Origin: Microcebus murinus
Taxonomy: Eukaryota > Chordata > Mammalia > Primates > Cheirogaleidae
Length of the DNA: 64,000 bases
NCBI RefSeq assembly: GCF_040939455.1
Contig: NC_134106.1
Location: 73,105,001-73,169,000 of the forward strand
Reading direction: 5' to 3'
In this document: piece after piece, positions 57,355 through 64,000 of the stretch
Layout: every line of letters starts with the position of its first letter
Numbering within the stretch: position 1 is the stretch's first letter
Notes under the pieces: generated by a model
The model's database searches: none
Told to the model about the DNA's origin: nothing
The model's input: only the letters and a program-made list of their open reading frames with translations
Position numbers and translations under genes: made by a program

Positions 57355-60300
57355 GCCCTGGTCAGTGCAGTGGTGTAGAAGGAGCCAACAGGAGCATGGG
57401 GGCGTCACTTGTGAGCAAAGTAACAAAAAAACGTTCTCTGTGGTTGGAGGGAAACTAACAGAGGAAAATAATCTATTTAGCTCCAGTAGGAGAAAAGACA
57501 TATTATAATTGTTCCTTCCTTTTCCTCCATGTTTTATAATAGTTCTTCAGCTTTTTCCCAGGCACATTATACTTTTCTTTTATGAGGTTTATTTTCCATA
57601 AATATTTTATGAATTATTTTTTAAACTGCTTGTGTAGTAGATACTAGCTTTGGTCTTTTCTATTTTTTAACTAATTTTTAAATTTAATATTGAAATATTA
57701 AATGTACAATTAATAATGTTTTATGCATATTTAGTATGGAAACATATCTATAGAATATTTCGCAATCCCCAAATGCTACCATCTTGCATGTTCCCTGTCA
57801 GTCACTGCTCCATTGTCCCAACCAGGGTGACCGTCCTTCTGACATCTGTCACAAGTGTGCCTCTTCCTGAACTTGAATGTCATATGTTTGAAGTAAACAT
57901 TTCATTGTTGTTTCTAGTTTCTTTTTTGTTTCCTGCCTGTTTTTGAGGCCTTCATGCTTTCCTGTGGATTCAAGTTGTTGTCTGTTGTCATTTCCTGTAA
58001 TTCTGAAGAATTTCCTCTTAAATTTCTTACAGAGCATGTCTGAAAGTAATCATTTCTCTTCATTTGTGTTTATCAAGAGTATGTTTTTACCTTGTCTTTA
58101 TTTTTGAAGAGAAAAAGAAATGAAAGGAAAAGAGCTTAATTGGTTTAGGGAAACTGGAGATTTGTAGAGAGTGGTTTTATAGTTTCAGGAGTGAGAACAG
58201 AAGTTTTCAAAACTGTTGAGGAGAAGAGTGCCTGAGTCTGTGCTGGGGGGTGTGCTGTGGAGTGGGGTGGAGATTAGAGGACCATCCCAGGAAGAGTCCT
58301 TTGCCTGCAAGGTCAGAAACATCTGTCTTCTGGGAAATGAGATCAGTAGCTGGGGAGTCAGAGCCGGGTCCTGCTCCTCTGTGTCATTGTGGTCATCTGT
58401 GCACACACACTCCTGGGGACAATTGAGTATTCCTCTTTGTGGCAGCTCCAGGACCCTTGGGAAAAGTTGCTAAGCACCAAATGAAGGCATACTTGCAAAC
58501 TAAAGTTCTGATCCACTCTTCATTCCAACATGATCCAATCATGTACCAAGGTGTAGAAAGACAGAAATGAGTCCAGAGGCTTCTATTTTGTTCCTAGCAG
58601 GCGTGTGCCACACAACATCTCACTGAATCTAGATGTTTGGTAAGACAGGAAAACACAGATTATACTCTGTGATCTATACAGAAATTCTACGATCAGGCTG
58701 TGCTAACAGCTTTTACTGACCCCATCACCTGGGCTAAAGCTGACCAATAGAATATTACCTATACTGCCACATAAATAGATGTATTAAATTAAAGTACATC
58801 TAAATTAAAATAAAATACTTATGGCATAAACATGACCATTTCGTAGTCCATTTAGCAATACATTAAGAGGAAATTAATAGAAAATAATATTTGAATAAAA
58901 AGAGTGAAATGTGCCTCATTTATGGAAAAATGAACATATAGGAGTAAAATCGCTCAGAATTCCATGGCTAATAACACTGAGCATTTATTTTCATGTTCAT
59001 GGGTGTTCATGTTAACAATCGTCTGGCTGATCAAGGTGGTCAGCAGGGTGGTTCTACTGCAGGACACTGAGCTTGTCTCCAGCCTTTGGATTGTGTTTGA
59101 TGCCGAGCCAAGATTGTGCCCACTCAAGGCAGAGCATCTGTAGGGCAAAGTAGCAGGACTGAACAACGTCCCCAAAGCAGGCTAAGAGGCAAATGTAAGT
59201 CCAATCATGTCTAACAAGGTACACATTATTTTAATTTATTCTTTTACCTTATTTATTTATAGTCTCTAAAAATATTTACTGCATTTAATTTCGAAGGTAA
59301 TTGTGCATGGAAAAATAATTAGGTTTTTCATATTTCTTATTTTTACTACTTAAAATACTTTTCAAATATAATTTTGCATTAAATAGAAATAAAGCTGAGT
59401 GTGTTTTCAATATAAGGCTTTCCTCACTGGGAAAAGAAATATCTTTAGCTAAAGGTAAATGTCCTTGAACACATAACTTCTTAAAACTTCTGTAGATTAC
59501 CTGTGAAGTTGTTACAATGAAGATCAGCATTCATTTTGTCTAAAATGCCTTTGGTACTTTGCATGTGCAACATGCTCATAGTGATGTTGATGATGCAGCC
59601 AGCATCGGGACAAATGTTGAACAGCAAAGTTTTCATATCAAGGAAAAATTATACTATATGGACCTTTAGGTTTTCTTGTTTGTTTACTCGAGAAAGGTTT
59701 TTCATTTGTTTGTTAAATGGTTGCTATAGATTCTGGGCTATTTTCTCTTCTTTCAGTTTACTCTATGACTTAAGAAAGATTTCTTGCAATGATCCCATAC
59801 TTGCTACTAATGTGTGGAAGCACATTCAAGCATATTCTGAGGCCATCAAATACCTGAAAAGTTCTGAGATTTGGGAAAATATTGACTTTATGTGGCTGTC
59901 AGAATTCAATCCCAACACCACCACCATTTCTGGAAGCATGTTTCCCAAAACTGCTTTTCTCTCTGAGGTTTCTTGTAGAGTTACTCAATCAGGTCCCCTC
60001 CTATCATATTTGAAAGTCAGAAGAGGATGATTCAATATTTATAGACACCTGCGGGCAGACAGCTGGACAGAGCTGAGGAGTGGAGGATCCCCTGGTGAGG
60101 AGCTGCATCAGCTGAAAACATCAGCACCCCCACCTTTGAGCCTCCAAGACCTATCTGAGGACCACATGGCCAGGCAGCTCATAACATCGGTGGCAGAGAG
60201 ACTCTGGCTACTGTCAACCACCAGAGAGTCCCCTGTTTCTAGCATCAGCTTCCTTGACTACCCTACACACAGGATTGTACTTCCAATTCTAATTTCCTTT

Positions 60301-60614
60301 ATTAAAAGAATTCTTGCTTCAAATTTGTAGAGTGCCTTGTATTTTGCTGTATAAACCGGACTGATCCCATAAAAGAGATTCCTCAGGTTCCATAATTGTT
60401 GTCCTTTATTAACTCAGGAGAAGCTTTGTCATGTCTGCACTGCTGAGGCTGCGGAAGAGTTAGAACACAGAAGAGCCTCCCTGGCCCTGTCTACCAAAAC
60501 CTTCACAGCTTGGCTGTCTCTAAGAAAAGCTCTGGGCAGATGGAGGCACCGGGAGGTACAGCTTCAGCAGGAGCAGCTGGGGCAGCCCCACCTCCCACAT
60601 CTGCTTCCCTGGGG

Positions 60615-60642
60615 GGTTTTTGTTCAGCCTTATAACACTGTG
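60615..60642 (-). promoter_or_regulatory. 12-RSS of Vk1 gene at 60643 (consensus)
   Basis: CACAGTG (60636-60642), 12-bp spacer, nonamer ACAAAAACC (60615-60623). Confidence 0.95.
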
Positions 60643-61092
60643 TGAGGGTTATTTTTATACTGACGACAGAAATATGTTGCAGCATCATCAGTCTCCAGGC
60701 CTCTAATGGTGAGAGAATAATCTGTCCCAGACCCACTGCCACTGAATCTTGATGAGACCCCAGAGTGCAAGTTGGATGCTACATAGATCAGGGGCTTAGG
60801 AGGTTTCCCTGGTTTCTGCTGGTACCAGGATAAACGATTGCTAATGTCCTGACTGGCCCGGCAAGAGATGGTGACTGTGTCTCCTGGAGATACAGACATG
60901 GAGGATGGAGACTGTGTCACCTGAATGTCACATCTGGTACCTGAGATGGGAAACATAAAACAAATAATCAAGATGACCTCCCTGAAGCAATACAGAGCAG
61001 ACTGGCTAAGTAAATTTCTTGTGTTTTTCCTCTTTACCTGGGAGGCAGAGCAGCAGGAGCCCCAGGAGCTGAGTGGGGACCCTCATGTCCAT
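60643..61092 (-). CDS. IGKV1: Germline Ig kappa V segment, Vk1-like, apparently functional
   Basis: Leader exon 61038-61092 encodes [19 protein letters not shown]; donor GTAAAG; 97-bp intron, about 20 bp shorter than in the other Vk1 genes; acceptor CCCATCTCAG; V exon 60643-60940 (298 bp). The mature chain begins [23 protein letters not shown]1 is [14 protein letters not shown]2 VASNLHS, CDR3 RQYKNNP. Both Cys (the second in TYFC) and the Trp of SWYQQKPG are present. Octamer and consensus RSS intact. It is the most diverged of the three Vk1 genes, with a basic CDR3. Confidence 0.94.
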
Positions 61093-61178
61093 GCTGTTCC
61101 CTGACAGGGACTGACTCCTGCACAGGGTGTGACCAGCCTGTTGATAAGTCTGCAGGGCAGGGGCTGTGCTGTGGGAAT

Positions 61179-61186
61179 ATGCAAAT
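61179..61186 (-). promoter_or_regulatory. Octamer ATTTGCAT, Vk1 promoter
   Basis: 86 bp upstream of the leader ATG. Confidence 0.9.
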
Positions 61187-62936
61187 CAGCAGGGGATGGG
61201 CAAGCTGGGCACAGCTGCAGGGTTGGCTCATCTCAGTGACTCAGGACAGTCCCAGTGTCCCCAGTGTCCTATGTCAGACCAGGGCAGCACAGATTCACAT
61301 GCAGACAATGTCTTTCTCCCTGGAGAACATTTTGTTGAAAAGGAAATTTGGGGGCACCATTTTTAAAACTTGAATTGGATATGGAGACTACATGGAGTGA
61401 TGTATTTCAAAGTTGTATTGAGTGTATGTACCAGAACATTCTTATTTATAAAGAATGTATAATAAAGGCTTAGAGGGTAAGACTTTCAGGTATACTGTCA
61501 ATTGTATGACTTTCAACATACTGTCAATTGCTTCCAGATGCGACTCTTGGGACACCACCACTGCATCTCCTGCTGACCTCCCCAGGCCCAGCTCAGCCTT
61601 CTGGTCATCAGCCCCTTCATCTACCTACATGGTCTCTTCTGAGTGACCATCCTCCCCAGTGGGAGAACAAATGAGACCACTCATCCCCAGGTGTATATGG
61701 AGGACAAATTCCATTTTTGGAAGGTCACCTATGTCCTCCTGGGTTCACTAGGAATGTGTGATATGACCTAAGGTGCATTTAGGCAAGAAACTCACAAACT
61801 CTTGTGTCATTAAATCCTTAGAGCCCTGTGTGATGTGCCACTCTCCGTGAGCTCGCAGTGGCACCTTTAGTGCCAGGCAGGTGTCCCTTCAACTCTGTGA
61901 TTCTTCCTGAGACAGACATCAGAGCTTCCATCTGGGTTCAATCTCAACCCCGACCCCACCAGCATTAACACCCCAACATATGAGCCACTGATCTGTGCGC
62001 TGTGCCTACAGCTGATCCCCACCACTTGATCCCCTTCTGATTTACTTCCTCTGCCCAAGGGCTTAATATTCTTCTTATTCACAGGGCAAATATTGAATTA
62101 CATAGTATCTTGTATTTTTAAAATTTCTGTTGAACATGGCATACTACACTCACTAATTCATTCAGACTTGGTTCTTGTTTGCATATTTTAAAATGTGGCA
62201 TTGGAATTCAGAAAACACCAATTTTTACTTCAACTCATTTTGACTGGGAGTGTTCAAAGACTTCTGAGACTAGACTTTGATTATTAAATAGATTTGACAA
62301 TGTCTATCTGTTAGTGAAAACACCAAGACTGTGAAATGTTATTCTTGTCTACTCCTCTGAGAACCTGTGCCTACTTGGCTACTCCCCTTTAGAACCTAAA
62401 GCCCTGCGCCTGCTCTGGTTCTGGAGGGAGACGTGTGCCCAATAAGGGTAGGACACAAGTGGTGAAGGAGTAAGACAGATGTTATCATCACCAAATATTA
62501 TCTGGCTGCATATGGACTAGTGACTGCTAAGCCAAGGAAATATCAAAAAATGTGCCACTGTTTTGTTGTCATGAATCAGCTTCGATCAGTTGACTGTTAA
62601 CCTAAATGAATGTAATTGAAAAATGCATGCAAAGGAGAGAGGATTACAATGAGCTTCAGGTCAGACAATCCAGTCAGCTCTCCCTTCCTCCTGTCTGGTT
62701 GCTCAGAGGGCACTTGGACCCCTCTAATCTGCTGCACGTTCTGCTATGCTCAGGCTGCCACAGTCGATGTGGTCCCATGTATGGTGCCTGAGCCGTAGCC
62801 AGGAACTCATGGTCCAGCTGCAACTTGTTCCCCTGAGGTCTCCAACATCTTCCTCTTACACAGACTCAGAGAATACATTCTGTCTGCTCCCCAGTGAAGG
62901 AACAAATATGAGCAGCTGGGACAATCCAAGAAGGGA

Positions 62937-62964
62937 GGATTTTGTTTGGGGCTGCACCACTGTG
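62937..62964 (-). promoter_or_regulatory. Intact 12-RSS on dead Vk2 (62965)
   Basis: CACAGTG (62958-62964), 12-bp spacer, nonamer ACAAAATCC (62937-62945). Confidence 0.9.
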
Positions 62965-63270
62965 AGAAGAAACTTTGTAGTTCGCATGAGGTCATAAACT
63001 CCTAAATCCTCAAGCTCCATCCACCTGCTGATTTTCAGTGTGAATCTGTCCCTGACCTGCTGCCACGGAACCTATCTGAGGCCCCAGAATCACAGGTGGT
63101 AAAGTTATAAATCAACACCTTGGCGGTTGCCCCGGCTTCTGCAGGAATCAATGCCAATAGGTGTTTCCATCGCTATGCAGGAGGCTCTGACCAGAGCTGC
63201 AGGAGATGGAGGCGGCTCTCCAGGGGTGACCGGCAGGGACAGTGGGGTCTGGGTCATCACAACCTCCCCA
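62965..63270 (-). pseudogene. IGKV2: Dead Vk2-like V exon without leader (unit B3)
   Basis: Starts [20 protein letters not shown] in good frame, then the shared one-base deletion shifts it. FR2 Trp is TGA (as in 22011), the second Cys is lost (YYC to YDL), bases next to the acceptor are missing, and no leader exon is found upstream, where the sequence changes at about 63610 to the same GC-rich stretch as in B1 and B2. RSS intact. Confidence 0.92.
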
Positions 63271-63715
63271 CTGAAATAATGAGAGAGATGTGAAAGGTTG
63301 TGCATAAACTTTATGAGACATTTTCTTCATTTGATTCTATAATTTATTTCAGGCTAAATCAATTTTCTGTAATGTTGATTCAGACTACAAAAAAATATCC
63401 AGTTTACAAAATGAACATATTTACAAGGCCCAAAGGAGCCTCTAGTAGTCACCTTCACTATCCTCCATCCCCTCTTTCTGTGTCAGAGTTTCAGCAGAGC
63501 ACAGGTCCTTTCTCATTCTGGAATCTTCCTCACTCTCTCAGATCTAAATCTCACAGGCCCCATCCTGGAGGACAGGACACGCGAATCTAACAACGCGCAG
63601 GGAATACACATGGGAGGCAAAGGGCCCTCTTCCTTCTCCAGGCCCTGTCTGGATAGGCCAGGGCTGCCAGTCTGGACTTCATGTCTCCTCTGCAGCGTCT
63701 CCTTGCTAGAGTCTG

Positions 63716-63731
63716 CCAACAGAGGGCAGTA
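63716..63731 (+). promoter_or_regulatory. CTCF-like motif (unit B3)
   Basis: CCAACAGAGGGCAGTA, identical in all three B units. Confidence 0.45.
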
Positions 63732-64000
63732 GAGGGAGAGGGGGACAAGAGCAGGAGAAGCCTCTTTGCTCCCTGCTGGTGTCTGTAATCACTCCCCTCC
63801 CAGGAAAGCTCTTCACCTTGGCAGCTGCACTTGGTTTCAGAGGCAGAGGTTTCTGTTTCCATGTGTGGGTGCACTGTCTCCTCAGAGATACCAGCATCCA
63901 CTTGGGGAGGCCTAGAGCTTTTCCTCAGGGTTCAGAATCGCATATCCATGGGGGCCCACCTCAAAGCTGCTAAAGTTGGACAGCGCCCAGCTGACTGCAC

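Larger units (their letters stand above)
54566..64000. repeat. Segmental duplicon B, copy B3 (cut by window end)
   Basis: Vk2 (56481), Vk1 (60643), dead Vk2 (62965) and CTCF-like motif in the same order as B1 and B2. Intergenic stretches 55010-56450, 57360-60600 and 61190-62930 hold no further gene that I can see. A 164-codon plus frame at 59536-60030 is broken in the other copies. Confidence 0.85.

Noticed and set aside
59536..60030. 164-codon plus-strand frame, the longest in the window
   Set aside because: It lies in the Vk1 3' flank; the matching stretches in B1 (18640-19100) and B2 (32341-32796) are broken at different points. No domain, signal or splice context seen. Most likely chance within an old repeat.

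Overview
This window is part of a germline immunoglobulin kappa variable (IGKV) cluster from a primate, most likely a strepsirrhine (lemur or loris group). The lineage call rests on repeats. The full Alu at about 43.0 kb has the lemur-type linker between its arms (an 'ATTGGCCAACTAATATAT'-like stretch). Several L1 3' ends carry the 'GAAGCTCTGACTCGGGTGGGGCAA...TTTGTACCCCTGTAACATGCTGAAATAAA' type tail that I associate with strepsirrhine L1. There is no microbial gene, operon or CRISPR.

Every V segment is on the minus strand, so transcription and the recombination signals point to lower coordinates. For simple deletional joining, J-C would lie beyond position 1. I count 14 V segments. Nine have an intact leader, splice sites, reading frame, the conserved Cys23/Trp41/Cys104, an octamer promoter and a 12-bp-spacer RSS: five Vk2-like (3005, 15423, 29318, 40111, 56481), three Vk1-like (19723, 33451, 60643) and one Vk6-like (45372). 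Five are pseudogenes: one Vk3-like relic (about 10.9-11.2 kb) and four related Vk2-like copies (22011, 35740, 53320, 62965).

The layout is that of a segmentally duplicated array. Unit A (L1 3' end, then Vk2 of the [14 protein letters not shown] type) occurs at about 1-6.5 kb, 24.2-27.7 kb and 37.5-44.0 kb; the middle copy has lost its whole V gene. Unit B (Vk2 of the [10 protein letters not shown] type, then Vk1, then the dead Vk2) occurs at about 13.6-24.2 kb, 27.7-37.5 kb and 54.6-64 kb. Unit C (a Vk1-upstream-like flank plus an MST-type LTR) occurs at about 12.2-13.6 kb and 51.1-54.6 kb; only the second copy keeps a Vk2 pseudogene. Single-copy parts hold nested old L1/Alu/simple repeats (6.7-9.6 kb), the Vk3 relic, the Vk6 gene (45.4-46.0 kb) and old L1 sequence (48.3-50.4 kb).

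No new molecular system is evident. The more interesting points are: an Alu monomer inserted between octamer and start codon of one Vk2 gene; two duplicate copies from which a V gene has been cleanly removed; dead Vk2 copies that keep intact RSSs; an orphan RSS-like motif repeated three times; a CTCF-like motif repeated once per B unit; and a 15+15 bp palindrome inside two of three L1 tails. All family assignments are from memory of germline sequences; no alignment or database search was run.
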